NCBI GenBank assembly: GCA_022824305.1
Contig: JAJEAD010000079.1
Span: 42,049 to 106,048 of the forward strand
Origin: Gammaproteobacteria bacterium
GTDB taxonomy: Bacteria > Pseudomonadota > Gammaproteobacteria > HK1
Reading direction: 5' to 3'
DNA length: 64,000 bases
The translations under genes and the position numbers were made by a program. The notes under the pieces were generated by a model, which searched no databases, was not told the DNA's origin, and saw nothing but the letters and a program-made list of their open reading frames with translations. This document shows, piece by piece, positions 34,712 to 44,110 of the stretch; position 1 is the stretch's first letter; each line of letters begins with the position of its first letter.

Positions 34712-36376
34712 CTACCCGGCCGGACCGCGATCCAGATCGCGGAGCGTCTGGGTCGGGCTGATCGCCTCGGGGTCGGTGCGAAGCTCGATCAGGGCCGCCC
34801 TTCCCGCATCGATCGCTCGCTCGAAGGCGGCGGGAAAGTCCTCCGTTGTCGTCACCGTCTCCGCGTGCGCGCCATAGCTGCGGGCGAGTGCGGCGAAGTC
34901 CGGATTGTGGAGCTCCGAGGCGATGACGCGACCGGGGTAGTGCAGGGCCTGGTGCATGCGGATGCTTCCGTAGAGGGCGTTGTTGGCGACGATGACGATG
35001 ATCGCGAGCCCGTACTGCATGGCGGTGGCGAGCTCCTGGCCGGTCATCTGAAAGCAGCCGTCTCCGGCGAAGCACACGACGCTGCGCCGGGGGTGGGCGA
35101 GCTTGGCCGCGATGGCGGCGGGGAGCCCGTAGCCCATGGAGCCGCTGGTGGGCGCGAGCTGGGAAGGGTAGGCGCGGTAGCGGTAGTAGCGCTGCACGAA
35201 GGCACTGTAGTTTCCGGCCCCGTTGGTGACGATGGCGTCTTCCGGCAGCACGTCGCGCAGGTGGCAGAGGACCGATTCCAGCTTCACCGCGCCCGGCGTC
35301 TCGGCCGGCTCCGTCCAGCGCTCGTAGTCGGCGCGCGCGGCCCGCGACCAGTCGCGCCAGGGCGTGGGGTCGATTCCGTCGATCTCCGGGAGACGCGCCG
35401 CGAATGAAGCCATGGATGCGGTGATCGCCAGGTCGGGCCGGTACACCCGTCCCGGCTCCTCGCTGCTGGCGTGGACCTGCACGAGGCGCTGGCGCGGGTT
35501 GGGCACTTCGACGAGGCGGTAGCCCCCGGTGGTGAAGGCGCCGAGGCGGGACCCGAGGACGAGCAGCAGGTCGCAGTCCCGCACCCTTTGCGCGAGGGCG
35601 GGGCTGAGGCCGAGGCCGAGGTCTCCGACGTAGCAGGAGCGGCGGTTGTCCACGTAGTCCTGGCGGCGCAACGCGGCCGCGACCGGCAGCGCGAGCCGCT
35701 CGGCGAAGGCCGCGACCCGCGCCGCCGTCTCCGGGCTCCAGCCCGGTCCGCCCACGACGACCAGCGGCCGGGTGCTCTGCCCGAGCATCCGCGCGACCCG
35801 GCGCAGGTCTTCCGCCGCGGCCTTGGGCGAGACTTCCGTCGCGGGACGGCAGTCCGCGACCGCGGCGCGGGCTGCGAGCATGTCCTCGGGCAACGCGAGG
35901 GCCACCGGCCCCGGCCGGCCCGCCTTCGCGACGTGCCAGGCGTGACTCAGGTACTCCGGGATGCGTTCGGTCCGCTCGATCTGCGCTACCCACTTGGTGA
36001 GCGGGCCGAGGAAGCGGCGGTAGTCGACTTCCTGGAACGCGCCGCGGTCGAGGGAGTCGCGCCCCACCTGGCCGATGAAGAGGATCATCGGCGTCGAGTC
36101 CTGGTGCGCGACGTGCAGGCCGGCACAGGCGTTGGCGGTGCCCGGCGCCCGGGTGACGAAGCACACTCCGGGGCGCCCGGTCAGCTTGCCGTGGGCTTCC
36201 GCCATCATCGCCGCCGCGCCCTCGTGCCGGCTCACGACGGTGCGGATCGACGGATGCTCGAAGAGGCCGTCCAGGGCCGCGAGGTAGCTCTCGCCCGGCA
36301 CGCAGAAGACGGTGTCGCAGCCCTGGATGGCGAGCTGGTCGACGAGGATTCGCCCGCCGTGGCGAAGTTCCGGCAT
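34712..36376 (-). CDS. Thiamine-diphosphate-dependent enzyme, acetolactate-synthase-like
   Basis: 554 residues with the three-domain ThDP decarboxylase/synthase layout. The catalytic Glu52 (SRHEGAAAMMAEAHG) is in the N-terminal PYR domain; the middle domain reads RPLVVVGGPGWS; the PP domain has GDGCFQMTGQELATAMQYG with the Mg-binding NN downstream (VIVANNALYGSI). I choose ATG 36376 because GGGGAGA lies nine bases upstream; ATG 36403 is possible. No small regulatory subunit follows, so a biosynthetic acetolactate synthase role is doubtful. It is more likely one of the many catabolic paralogues (oxalyl-CoA, benzoylformate or sulphoacetaldehyde type), substrate unknown. Divergent from BKACE. Confidence 0.85.
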   Translation of the reverse strand: MPELRHGGRILVDQLAIQGCDTVFCVPGESYLAALDGLFEHPSIRTVVSRHEGAAAMMAEAHGKLTGRPGVCFVTRAPGTANACAGLHVAHQDSTPMILFIGQVGRDSLDRGAFQEVDYRRFLGPLTKWVAQIERTERIPEYLSHAWHVAKAGRPGPVALALPEDMLAARAAVADCRPATEVSPKAAAEDLRRVARMLGQSTRPLVVVGGPGWSPETAARVAAFAERLALPVAAALRRQDYVDNRRSCYVGDLGLGLSPALAQRVRDCDLLLVLGSRLGAFTTGGYRLVEVPNPRQRLVQVHASSEEPGRVYRPDLAITASMASFAARLPEIDGIDPTPWRDWSRAARADYERWTEPAETPGAVKLESVLCHLRDVLPEDAIVTNGAGNYSAFVQRYYRYRAYPSQLAPTSGSMGYGLPAAIAAKLAHPRRSVVCFAGDGCFQMTGQELATAMQYGLAIIVIVANNALYGSIRMHQALHYPGRVIASELHNPDFAALARSYGAHAETVTTTEDFPAAFERAIDAGRAALIELRTDPEAISPTQTLRDLDRGPAG

Positions 36377-36648
36377 GACCAAATTCTCCCCGATGACCCT
36401 CATCCGATCCTGCCCGGCAGCTTCGCACAGCGCCGGGGTCAGGGGTAGGGACCCGCGGCTTCGAGGCCCGGGCGGCGCGGGGCGGGAAGCTCCCGGCGGC
36501 GAGGCGCCGCGCTGCAGGATCGCCGGCGACGGGGAAGGCGAGCGCGGCGCAGCGGGACGCGGTCACGGGCTCCCGGACTGGTAAATTCCGCCCGGATCGC
36601 GAAAGCTGTCGCGCGCGATTCGCACGGACCCGAGGAGTAGAAGCAGCC

Positions 36649-37587
36649 ATGGTCGCCCGCCGAGACAAGGTCATCATCACCTGCGCCGTTACCGGCTCCA
36701 TCCACACCCCGACCATGTCGCCCCACCTTCCGTTGACGCCCAACGAGATTGCGGAGGACTCGATCCGCGCCTACGAGGCGGGCGCGTCGATCATCCACCT
36801 GCACGCCCGCGACCCCGAGGACGGGCGGCCCACCCCGTCCGCCGACGTCTTCATGCAGTTCCTGCCCCGCATCAAGCAATCGACCAACGCGGTCGTCAAC
36901 GTCACCACCGGCGGCGGGCACGGCATGACCCTGGCCGAGCGCCTGGAGGGCGCGCTGCGCGCCCGGCCGGAGATGTGCTCGCTCAACATGGGCTCGATGA
37001 ACTTCGGGCTCTACCCGATGCTGAGCCGCTACCCGGAGTTCAAGTACGAGTGGGAACGCGCCCACCTCGAGAACAGCCGGGACTTCATCTTCCGCAACAC
37101 CTTCAAGGACATCGAGTACGTGCTGAAGGAGCTGGGGGAAGGCTGCGGCACACGCTTCGAGTTCGAGTGCTACGACGTCGGGCACCTGTACAACCTCGCG
37201 CACTTCCTCGATCGCGGGCTCGTGCAGCCGCCCCTCTTCGTGCAGACCATCTTCGGAATCCTCGGCGGGATCGGCGCCGACCACGAGAACCTGATGCACA
37301 TGAAGCGGATCGCGGACCGGCTCTTCGGGAGCGACTACCAGTGGAGCGTGCTCGCGGCGGGCCGCCACCAGCTCAGCTTCGTCAGCATGGCGGCGATGAT
37401 GGGAGGAAACATCCGGGTCGGGCTCGAGGACAGCCTCTATGCGGGAAAGGGCCGGCTCGCCACGTCCAACGCGGAGCAGGTCTCCATCGTGCGCTCCATC
37501 GTCGAGAACCTGTCGATGGAGGTGGCGAGCGCGGACGAGGCCCGCGAGATGCTCGCGCTCAAGGGCGGAGACCAGGTCGCCTTCTGA
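36649..37587 (+). CDS. Beta-keto acid cleavage enzyme (BKACE, DUF849)
   Basis: 312 residues. Zn-dependent enzymes of this family condense a beta-keto acid with acetyl-CoA and release acetoacetate plus a new CoA ester. The TIM-barrel metal site begins with His50 and His52 (IIHLHARDPEDGRPT); NVTTGGGHGMTLAERL, FECYDVGHLYNL, GRHQL and the C-terminal RVGLEDSLYAGKGRLATSN are the family signatures. Known substrates range from 3-keto-5-aminohexanoate to dehydrocarnitine. Carnitine or betaine breakdown would fit the neighbourhood, but the specificity residues cannot be read with confidence. Good ribosome-binding site (GAGGAG). A crotonase follows 27 bp downstream. Confidence 0.92.
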   Translation: MVARRDKVIITCAVTGSIHTPTMSPHLPLTPNEIAEDSIRAYEAGASIIHLHARDPEDGRPTPSADVFMQFLPRIKQSTNAVVNVTTGGGHGMTLAERLEGALRARPEMCSLNMGSMNFGLYPMLSRYPEFKYEWERAHLENSRDFIFRNTFKDIEYVLKELGEGCGTRFEFECYDVGHLYNLAHFLDRGLVQPPLFVQTIFGILGGIGADHENLMHMKRIADRLFGSDYQWSVLAAGRHQLSFVSMAAMMGGNIRVGLEDSLYAGKGRLATSNAEQVSIVRSIVENLSMEVASADEAREMLALKGGDQVAF

Positions 37588-37614
37588 GGGCCGCCGGCGG
37601 GAGGGGGACGAGCG

Positions 37615-38367
37615 ATGTTGAGACTGGAAACGCAGGACGGCATCAGCGTGCTGCGCATGGAGCACGGCAAGGCGAACGCGCAGGACCTAGAGCTCTGCCG
37701 CGCGCTCGCCGAACGCATGGCCGAGATCGAAGGGCTGCCGAGCCGGGCGGTGGTCATCACCGGCCACGGACGCTTCTTCTCCGGCGGCGTCGATCTCAGG
37801 CGCGTCGTCTCGGGAGGGGTGGACTACCTGCGAGAGTTCATGCCGGCTCTGGTGCGCTGCTTCGAATCCGTGTTCTTCCACCCCAAGCCGGTGGTGACCG
37901 CGGTCAACGGACACGCGATCGCCGGGGGCTGCATCCTCGCCTGCTGCGGCGACCGGCGCCTGATGAGCGACGACGAGCGGGCCGGGATCGGAGTGCCCGA
38001 GCTCTACGTCGGGGTGCCCTTTCCCGCCGCCGCCCTCGAGATCCTGCGCTTCTCCTGCCCTTCGGCGCACCTGCAGAAGCTCATCTGCAGCGGGCGGAGC
38101 CTGCGTCCCGGCGCGGCGCTCGAGGCCGGCCTCGTGGACACCCTCGCCGCCTCCGATGCGCTCGAGAGCGAGGCGCTCGCGGTCGCCCGGACCCTGGCCG
38201 AAGTGCGACCCGAGGTGTTCGCGACCACCAAGCGGCAGCTCCGTGGCCCCGTCCGGGAGCGCATCAGGGAGAACGACGCCTTGAACGGCGCCGCGGTCGA
38301 GCGCCTCTGGACCTCGCCCGCGACGGTGGCCGCGATCGAGAGCTTCGTCGCGAAGACCCTGAAGTAG
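37615..38367 (+). CDS. Enoyl-CoA hydratase/isomerase family protein
   Basis: 250 residues, crotonase fold. The two oxyanion-hole regions are RFFSGGVDLRRV (about 57-68) and AIAGGCILACCGDRRLM (about 101-117), and the catalytic-loop region is GVPELYVGVPFP (about 127-138), with the Glu kept. It is shorter than most hydratases and lacks the C-terminal trimerisation extension of beta-oxidation multienzymes, so it is a stand-alone enzyme. It follows BKACE by 27 bp and probably shares its transcript, in line with handling of the CoA ester that BKACE makes. Confidence 0.9.
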   Translation: MLRLETQDGISVLRMEHGKANAQDLELCRALAERMAEIEGLPSRAVVITGHGRFFSGGVDLRRVVSGGVDYLREFMPALVRCFESVFFHPKPVVTAVNGHAIAGGCILACCGDRRLMSDDERAGIGVPELYVGVPFPAAALEILRFSCPSAHLQKLICSGRSLRPGAALEAGLVDTLAASDALESEALAVARTLAEVRPEVFATTKRQLRGPVRERIRENDALNGAAVERLWTSPATVAAIESFVAKTLK

Positions 38368-38387
38368 GAGATCCGCGCCGGCCGCGC

Positions 38388-39710
38388 TCAGCGACCGGGC
38401 AGGACCGGGGCGTGCTCCTCGAGGAAGTCCTCGAATGCCGCCACGAGGTCGTCGTGATCCTCGCTCGTGAGCGGCAGGGAGAGGCTCATGAAGCCCCGAC
38501 GGGAAAGGTAGAAGCCCCTGAGGTTCATCTCGAGCTGGAAGAGCTTGCGCGCCTCCGGAGGGGTGGCCTCGGTATCGGCGGGACGGCGGATCTCTTCGGA
38601 CTGGAAGTGCAGGCAGATCATCGATCCCAGTCCCATCGCGCGCATCGCCACCCCGTGCCGGTCGGCCGCGTCCTGGAGGCGCTCGCGCAGCCGGTCGCCG
38701 GAATCGTTGAGGCGAATCGTGGCCTCGGGCGTGAGCACCTTCGTGAGCCCCGCGAGCCCCGCCGCCATGGTCAGCACGTTGTTGTTGAAGGTGCCCGAGT
38801 GGGTGAGGGAGTCCGGAGCCCTCGGGTCCAGGCGGGCCATGAGGTCCCGGCGTCCTCCGAAGGCCCCGAAGCTCGCTCCGCCGCCGAGGTACTTGCCGAA
38901 GGCGACGAGGTCGGGGGTGACTCCGCTGCGCTCCTGCATGCCGCCGGGGGCGAGCCGCGAGGTCATCACCTCGTCGAAGATGAGGAAGGCGCCCTGCCTG
39001 CGTGTCTCTTCGCGCAGTGCCGCCAGGAACTCGGGCTCCGCGGGGATGCAGCCCCCGCCCCCCATCATCGGCTCGAGGATCACCGCCGCGAGGTCCCGGC
39101 CGTGTTCCGTGATGGCGCGCCGGGCGGCGTCGGGGTCGTTGTAGTCGACGAGGACCACTTCCTGCGAGGCGTTCATGGGCGAGGTGCCCCGGCCGGGGAA
39201 GGCGAGCAGCCCTCCGTGGTAGCCGCCGTGAAATCCGAGGATCAGCCGCCTGTCCGTCGATGCGCGCGCGAGCGACACGCACATCATGTTGGCCTCGGTG
39301 CCGGAGTTGCAGAAGCGCACGAGCTCCACCGCGGGAAAGCGGGCGCACATCAGCTCCGCGAGCCGGGCCTCGTAGGGGTTCGGTCCGCCGAGCACCAGCC
39401 CGTCCTCGAGCGCGGCGGTGATGGCGGAGACGATCGCCGGTTCCGAGTGGCCGTAGAGGCCGGCGGTGTACTCGCCGAGGAAGTCGCGGTAGCGGTGCCC
39501 GTCGAGATCGGTGACCCGCGCCCCTTCGCCGTTGACCAGGGTGACCGGGAAGGGATCGTAGTGGAGCACGGTGCGGGTGTTGGCTCCCGGCATGGAGCGA
39601 AGCGCGCGCTCGTAGCGCGTCCTGCTCTTGGGGTGGGCGGCGCTGTAGCGCGCCTCCACGTCCGCCACCGCATCCTCAAGCGTGCGGTTTCTTGCCGTCG
39701 TCTCGTTCAT
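38388..39710 (-). CDS. Class III aminotransferase, glutamate-1-semialdehyde aminomutase-like
   Basis: 440 residues. Signatures include RFCNSGTEANMMCVSLARA (phosphate-binding), GFHGGYHG, FLIFDEVMTSRL and the PLP lysine in VAFGKYLGGGASFGAFGG. These resemble HemL, but the protein lacks the strict HemL motifs and has a longer N-terminus (NETTARNRTLEDAVADVEARY). That fits the large group of HemL-like aminotransferases of unknown substrate seen in catabolic clusters. It is therefore not called hemL. It converges with the crotonase (20 bp gap) and lies 43 bp downstream of the GMC oxidoreductase on the same strand, so the two probably form a unit. Confidence 0.88.
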   Translation of the reverse strand: MNETTARNRTLEDAVADVEARYSAAHPKSRTRYERALRSMPGANTRTVLHYDPFPVTLVNGEGARVTDLDGHRYRDFLGEYTAGLYGHSEPAIVSAITAALEDGLVLGGPNPYEARLAELMCARFPAVELVRFCNSGTEANMMCVSLARASTDRRLILGFHGGYHGGLLAFPGRGTSPMNASQEVVLVDYNDPDAARRAITEHGRDLAAVILEPMMGGGGCIPAEPEFLAALREETRRQGAFLIFDEVMTSRLAPGGMQERSGVTPDLVAFGKYLGGGASFGAFGGRRDLMARLDPRAPDSLTHSGTFNNNVLTMAAGLAGLTKVLTPEATIRLNDSGDRLRERLQDAADRHGVAMRAMGLGSMICLHFQSEEIRRPADTEATPPEARKLFQLEMNLRGFYLSRRGFMSLSLPLTSEDHDDLVAAFEDFLEEHAPVLPGR

Positions 39711-39753
39711 GGTCGCGCTCCCGTGCTTCGTTTCCGGTTCCCGTCCCGCTCCG

Positions 39754-41433
39754 TCACGCCGTCCCGGGGTGCGGCGCGGCGCCCGCGCCTCCGCTCACCC
39801 GGCTCTTCGGGTCGTACACCGGCACGTAGAGCGCGGCGAGCGGCGGCCTGCCCGCGATGATGTCCGCCGCCTTCTCTCCGATCATGATCGTCGCGGAGTT
39901 CGTGTTCGCCGTGACCACCCTGGGCATGATGGAGGCATCGACGACCCGCAGCCCCTCCACGGAGTGCACGCGCAGCGCGCCGTCGACGACCGTGTCGTTA
40001 CCGGTGCCCATGGTGCAGGTGCTGGTGGGGTGGTACTCGGTCTCGCCGGTGGCGCGGGCCCACGCGAGGACGTCCTCGTCGCTGGTCACGTCGGCGCCCG
40101 GACTGATTTCGCCGTCGTCGTAGGGTTCGAACGCCTTCTGCGCGAGGATCTCCCGGGTGAGGCTCAAGGCCTCGATCACCTCGCGCCGGTCGGACTCGGT
40201 CTGCAGGTAGTTGAACACGATCGACGGGGCGCGGCGGGGGTCCGCGGACGCGAGCTTCACCCGGCCGCGGCTCGTCGGCCGCATCAGGTCCATGTGGGCC
40301 TGGTAGCCGTGCCCCGGGTAGGACTTGCTGCCGTCGTAGCTGGCCGCCGCCGCCATGAATCCCGACTGCAGGTTGGGGTAGGGCACCCGGTCGTTGCTGC
40401 GAATGTAGCCGGCCACCTCGAACAGGTTGCTCGAAGCGACGCCCTTCCTGGTCAGGAGCCAGCGCATGCCCGCGGCCAGGCGCCCCAGCCCCCGGGTGGA
40501 GGGATAGACGCTCACCGGCTGCCGGCACTTCACCTGCACCCGCAGGTCGAGATGGTCCTGGAGGTTCCGGCCGACTCCGGGCAGGTGCTGAACGAGCGGA
40601 ACGTCGTGCTCGCGCAGGTGGTCGGCGTCCCCCACTCCCGAGAGCAGCAGAAGCTGCGGGGAGTTGATGGCGCCCCCGCAGAGGATCACCTCCCGCTCCG
40701 CGAATACCCGGCGGGTCTCTCCCCGGCGCGAGTACTCGACGCCCACCGCGCGCCGGCCGTCGAAGAGGATCCGATGGGTGAGCGCTTCGACCCGCACCTC
40801 GAGGTTGTCGCGCCGCATCGCGGGCCGCAGGTAGGCGCTCGCCGTGCTCCAGCGCTCGCCCCGGTGGATGGTCCGGTCCGTGACCCCGAAGCCCTCGTGC
40901 TGGTAGCCGTTGTTGTCCTCGCTGTACGGGTAGCCGGCCTGCAGCGCGGCTTCGAGGAAGGCCCGGTCCAGCTCCCGGTCCGGTCTGGCGACGGTGACGT
41001 GCAGGGGGCCGTCGTTCCCGCGGTAGTCGTCGCCGCCCCGGTCGTAGTTCTCGTACTTCTTGAAGTAGGGCAGGCAGTGCGCGTAGGACCACTCGGGCAG
41101 GTCGTTGCCGGCCCACCCGTCGAAGTCCAGGGGGTGGCCGCGTATGAACATCATCCCGTTGATGGCCGAGGAGCCGCCGAGCGCCCTGCCGCGCGGACAG
41201 TAGACCCGGCGCCCGTCCATGTAGGGCTCCGGGTCCGTCCAGTAGTACCAGTTGTAGCGGTCGTCGTGCAGCGCGTAGTCGAGCGCGGCCGGTATGCGGG
41301 ACATGAGCGGCCGGTGCGCGCGGCCCGCTTCGAGCATGAGCACGGTGGTATCCGCGGATTCGGTGAGGCGCGAGGCGATGACACAGCCGGCCGAACCGGC
41401 GCCTATGACGATGTAGTCGTGGCTCTCGTTCAT
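39754..41433 (-). CDS. GMC oxidoreductase (choline dehydrogenase-like)
   Basis: 559 residues, FAD-dependent. VIGAGSAGCVIASRL (9-23) is the dinucleotide-binding motif. GRALGGSSAINGMMFIRGHP (about 82-101) and GAINSPQLLLLSG (about 262-274) are the two GMC signatures. The catalytic region has EYHPTSTCTMG (catalytic His) and TNTNSATIMIGEKAAD with the partner Asn. Overall length and motifs match BetA-type alcohol dehydrogenases. The name BetA would overstate the case because many substrates use this fold and no betaine-aldehyde dehydrogenase is adjacent. The betaine-type transporter upstream on the other strand makes choline a plausible substrate. Confidence 0.88.
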   Translation of the reverse strand: MNESHDYIVIGAGSAGCVIASRLTESADTTVLMLEAGRAHRPLMSRIPAALDYALHDDRYNWYYWTDPEPYMDGRRVYCPRGRALGGSSAINGMMFIRGHPLDFDGWAGNDLPEWSYAHCLPYFKKYENYDRGGDDYRGNDGPLHVTVARPDRELDRAFLEAALQAGYPYSEDNNGYQHEGFGVTDRTIHRGERWSTASAYLRPAMRRDNLEVRVEALTHRILFDGRRAVGVEYSRRGETRRVFAEREVILCGGAINSPQLLLLSGVGDADHLREHDVPLVQHLPGVGRNLQDHLDLRVQVKCRQPVSVYPSTRGLGRLAAGMRWLLTRKGVASSNLFEVAGYIRSNDRVPYPNLQSGFMAAAASYDGSKSYPGHGYQAHMDLMRPTSRGRVKLASADPRRAPSIVFNYLQTESDRREVIEALSLTREILAQKAFEPYDDGEISPGADVTSDEDVLAWARATGETEYHPTSTCTMGTGNDTVVDGALRVHSVEGLRVVDASIMPRVVTANTNSATIMIGEKAADIIAGRPPLAALYVPVYDPKSRVSGGAGAAPHPGTA

Positions 41434-41904
41434 GAGCTGGCTACCTTTGCACGGTGCTTATGATCGATTGCAAATCAAGCGCCTGGACTTCGCCGTGGTC
41501 TGGTCTGGGTCGCGTGTACCGGTCAGGTTCACTGTGCAAGGGTACCGGGTGCCCCCCGCGGCCGCTCCCGGGCCGCGGTCGGGCCGCGCTATCGCCGCGC
41601 GGTTGCCCTTCCGCCCGCGCTGCCCTTAGCATGCCTCCGCGCACCGGCCCGGCGGGCGGCGCCGCGATCTTGTGCCGGCCCGGCCATGGAAAGCAATCGG
41701 CCGGAATCCCTCTCGGATCGATGCCGGGGAGTGCGCGGCCGGACGGACCGGACCCCCACGAGAGGATCGGGAGCCTTGGCGAAGCGACGTCGGTCTCGTC
41801 TCACAGCGCAGTGCGCGCATCCGCTCGCCGGTCGCGGCGGCAGCGGGCGCGGCGGGTGACGATGCGCTCACGCGCTCTCTCGACCACGCCCGCCGGGTAG
41901 CCGC
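41434..41904. other. 471-bp divergent intergenic region, no gene seen
   Basis: It separates the GMC gene from the transporter operon, so it should hold promoters for both. The first 80 bp are relatively AT-rich (CTTATGATCGATTGCAAATC around 41457-41476). An 8-bp perfect stem (CCGCGGCC/GGCCGCGG, 41556-41578) lies in the middle. Short open frames here look like noise. Confidence 0.5.
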
Positions 41905-43998
41905 GTGCCGGCGACCTCGAAAGAGCGCTACCAGTGGGGCGCCCTCATCGCCGCGCTCACGCTGCTGCTGGTGCTGTCGAAGCTCGAGGTGCTCGCGCTT
42001 CATGCCTTTCCCGAGGCGCTGTCCAAGGGCTTCACCTTCGCGGAGTGGGTGAACGCGGTGGAGGACTGGCTGCGGGAGCACTACCGGTGGCTCACCCGCG
42101 GCATCTCCGAAGGGCTCGCGGTCGCGCTCAAGGCGGCGGAGCGCTTCCTGCTGGGCCTGCCCTGGGTGGTGGTCACGCTCGGCATCGCATTGCTCGCGCT
42201 TCGCTTCGGCGGCCTGCGCCTCGCGCTCTTCAGCGTGGTGGCGGTGCTCTTCTGGGGCGTCGTGGACATGTGGAAGCCCGCGATGGAGACGCTGGGCCTC
42301 ATTGGAATCTCGGTGTTCATCTCGGTGGTGATCGGGGTGCTGGTGGGGGTGGCGTGCTCCCAGAGCAACCTGATGTGGTCCATCGTGCGCCCGGTGCTCG
42401 ACACCATGCAGACGATGCCCACCTTCGTGTATCTCATCCCCGCCATCTTCTTCTTCGGGATCGGCGACCCTCCGGCGGTCGCCGCAACCGTGATCTACGC
42501 CCTTCCCCCGGCGGTGCGCCTCACCAACCTCGGCATCCGGCAGGTCTCCGTCGAGACGGTGGAAGCGGCGCGCGCCTTCGGTTCCACCACCGTGCAGACC
42601 CTGCTCAAGGTGCAGCTTCCTCTCGCCATGCCCTCGATCATGATGGGCGTCAATCAGACCGTGATGATGGGCCTCGGCATGGTCGTGATCGCGACCTTCA
42701 TCGGCGCCGGGGGGCTCGGCTACGAGGTGTGGGGGGCGCTGCGGCGCATCAAGGTGGGATGGGCGCTGGAAGGCGGCCTGTGCATCGTCTTCATGGCGAT
42801 CCTGTTCGACCGCCTCGGCTACGCGATCAGCCAGGCGCGCGAAGGCCGGGCGGCGTCGCGCTTCCGCCTGCTCCCGGAACGATGGGAGCATCAGCCCCTG
42901 GCGCGGGGAGTCGAGCACGCCATCGGGGTCGTCTACGCGCTGTGCGCCGCGCTTTCCCGCGGCCTCACGCTGGTCGTGGCGAGCGCGGCGGAGCGCGTCG
43001 CCCGCCTCGTCGCCGGCGACGACGGCGCGCGCGGTCTCCGGGAGCTCGTCACCCGTCACGCATTCCTTCTGACCAGCCTGGTTCTCCTCGTCGCGCTCGT
43101 CGTCATCGACCGGTACCTGCTGAGCTTCGGCGCGTTTCCCGAGGCCTGGGAGTACTCCATGCGCAAGCCGGTGGACCGGGCGCTGAACGAGCTGAAGGTC
43201 AACGAAGGCTTCTACGCGTTCACCACCTTCATCCGTGCGGCGGTGTTCCTCTGGATCCTGGACCCCCTGGCGGACCTGCTGGCCTGGCTGCCGTGGTGGT
43301 ACTTCACGGGGATCGTCGCCCTGGTGGCGTGGATCTCGGCGGGCCGCACGGTGGCGCTGGTGTCGATCGCCTGCCTGCTCTTCATCGGAGCCGTCGACCT
43401 CTGGTCGGTGTCGATGTTCACGCTGGCCACCATCCTCGCCTCGGTGCTCATCTGTATGCTCATCGGGCTGCCGATCGGCATACTCGCCGCGTGCAGCGAC
43501 TGGGTGGAATCGATCGTGCGTCCGATCCTCGACGCCATGCAGACCCTGCCTCCCTTCGTCTACCTCGTGCCGGTGCTGATGTTCTTCGGCGGCAACGTGG
43601 TCTCCGCCGTCATCGCGACCGTGATCTACGCGGTGCCTCCGCTGATTCGACTGACGAATCTCGGCATCCGCGAGGTCTCCGCGCAGTCCATCGAGGCCGC
43701 GAGCTCCTTCGGATCCACCTTCATGCAGACGATGACCAAGGTGAAGCTGCCGCTGGCCCTGCCTTCCATCATGATGGGAGTGAACCAGGCGGTCATATTC
43801 GCGGTGGCGATGACGGTCATCACCCCGCTCATCGGGGGCGCGGGACTCGGCCAGGAGGTGTTCACCGCGCTGTCCGTCATCGATACCGGCAAGGGGTTCG
43901 AGGCGGGCCTCGCCATCGTGTTCATCGCCGTCGTCCTGGATCGCATCACGCAGGCGTGGAGCCGAAGGCGCCAACAGGCGCTCGGTCTCGAGTCCTGA
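41905..43998 (+). CDS. Fused double permease of a glycine betaine/proline-type ABC transporter
   Basis: 697 residues from GTG 41905. Two complete ProW/OpuAB-like permeases are joined head to tail. Each has hydrophobic segments, a DTMQT(M/L)P-FVYL-P block and the ATPase-contact EAA loop: EAARAFGSTTVQTLLKVQLP in the first half and EAASSFGSTFMQTMTKVKLP in the second. A linker of about 80 residues (around 305-385) joins the halves. A single chain would thus supply both membrane subunits, allowing the halves to diverge. The binding-protein gene follows 112 bp downstream. No ATPase gene is found next to it in the window, which is unusual for this family and implies a separate locus. Confidence 0.9.
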   Translation: MPATSKERYQWGALIAALTLLLVLSKLEVLALHAFPEALSKGFTFAEWVNAVEDWLREHYRWLTRGISEGLAVALKAAERFLLGLPWVVVTLGIALLALRFGGLRLALFSVVAVLFWGVVDMWKPAMETLGLIGISVFISVVIGVLVGVACSQSNLMWSIVRPVLDTMQTMPTFVYLIPAIFFFGIGDPPAVAATVIYALPPAVRLTNLGIRQVSVETVEAARAFGSTTVQTLLKVQLPLAMPSIMMGVNQTVMMGLGMVVIATFIGAGGLGYEVWGALRRIKVGWALEGGLCIVFMAILFDRLGYAISQAREGRAASRFRLLPERWEHQPLARGVEHAIGVVYALCAALSRGLTLVVASAAERVARLVAGDDGARGLRELVTRHAFLLTSLVLLVALVVIDRYLLSFGAFPEAWEYSMRKPVDRALNELKVNEGFYAFTTFIRAAVFLWILDPLADLLAWLPWWYFTGIVALVAWISAGRTVALVSIACLLFIGAVDLWSVSMFTLATILASVLICMLIGLPIGILAACSDWVESIVRPILDAMQTLPPFVYLVPVLMFFGGNVVSAVIATVIYAVPPLIRLTNLGIREVSAQSIEAASSFGSTFMQTMTKVKLPLALPSIMMGVNQAVIFAVAMTVITPLIGGAGLGQEVFTALSVIDTGKGFEAGLAIVFIAVVLDRITQAWSRRRQQALGLES

Positions 43999-44110
43999 CA
44001 CGACGCCGCCCGATTCGCTACCCTCGCGCCTGCTCGCGGCGCTTTCCTATTCTGTCTTGGTTCCTGTCCGCCGCGTTTCGGCGCCATTGTTGCCAGAGGA
44101 GGTCTTGCAC

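Noticed and set aside
34623..36743. Upstream extension of the VOC gene into an 847-codon frame
   Set aside because: The extension overlaps the ThDP enzyme in another frame and has no homology; the VOC fold begins at 34622.
38388..39710. Assignment as hemL (glutamate-1-semialdehyde aminomutase)
   Set aside because: Overall fold matches, but motifs are diverged and the setting is catabolic, so only the wider family is claimed.
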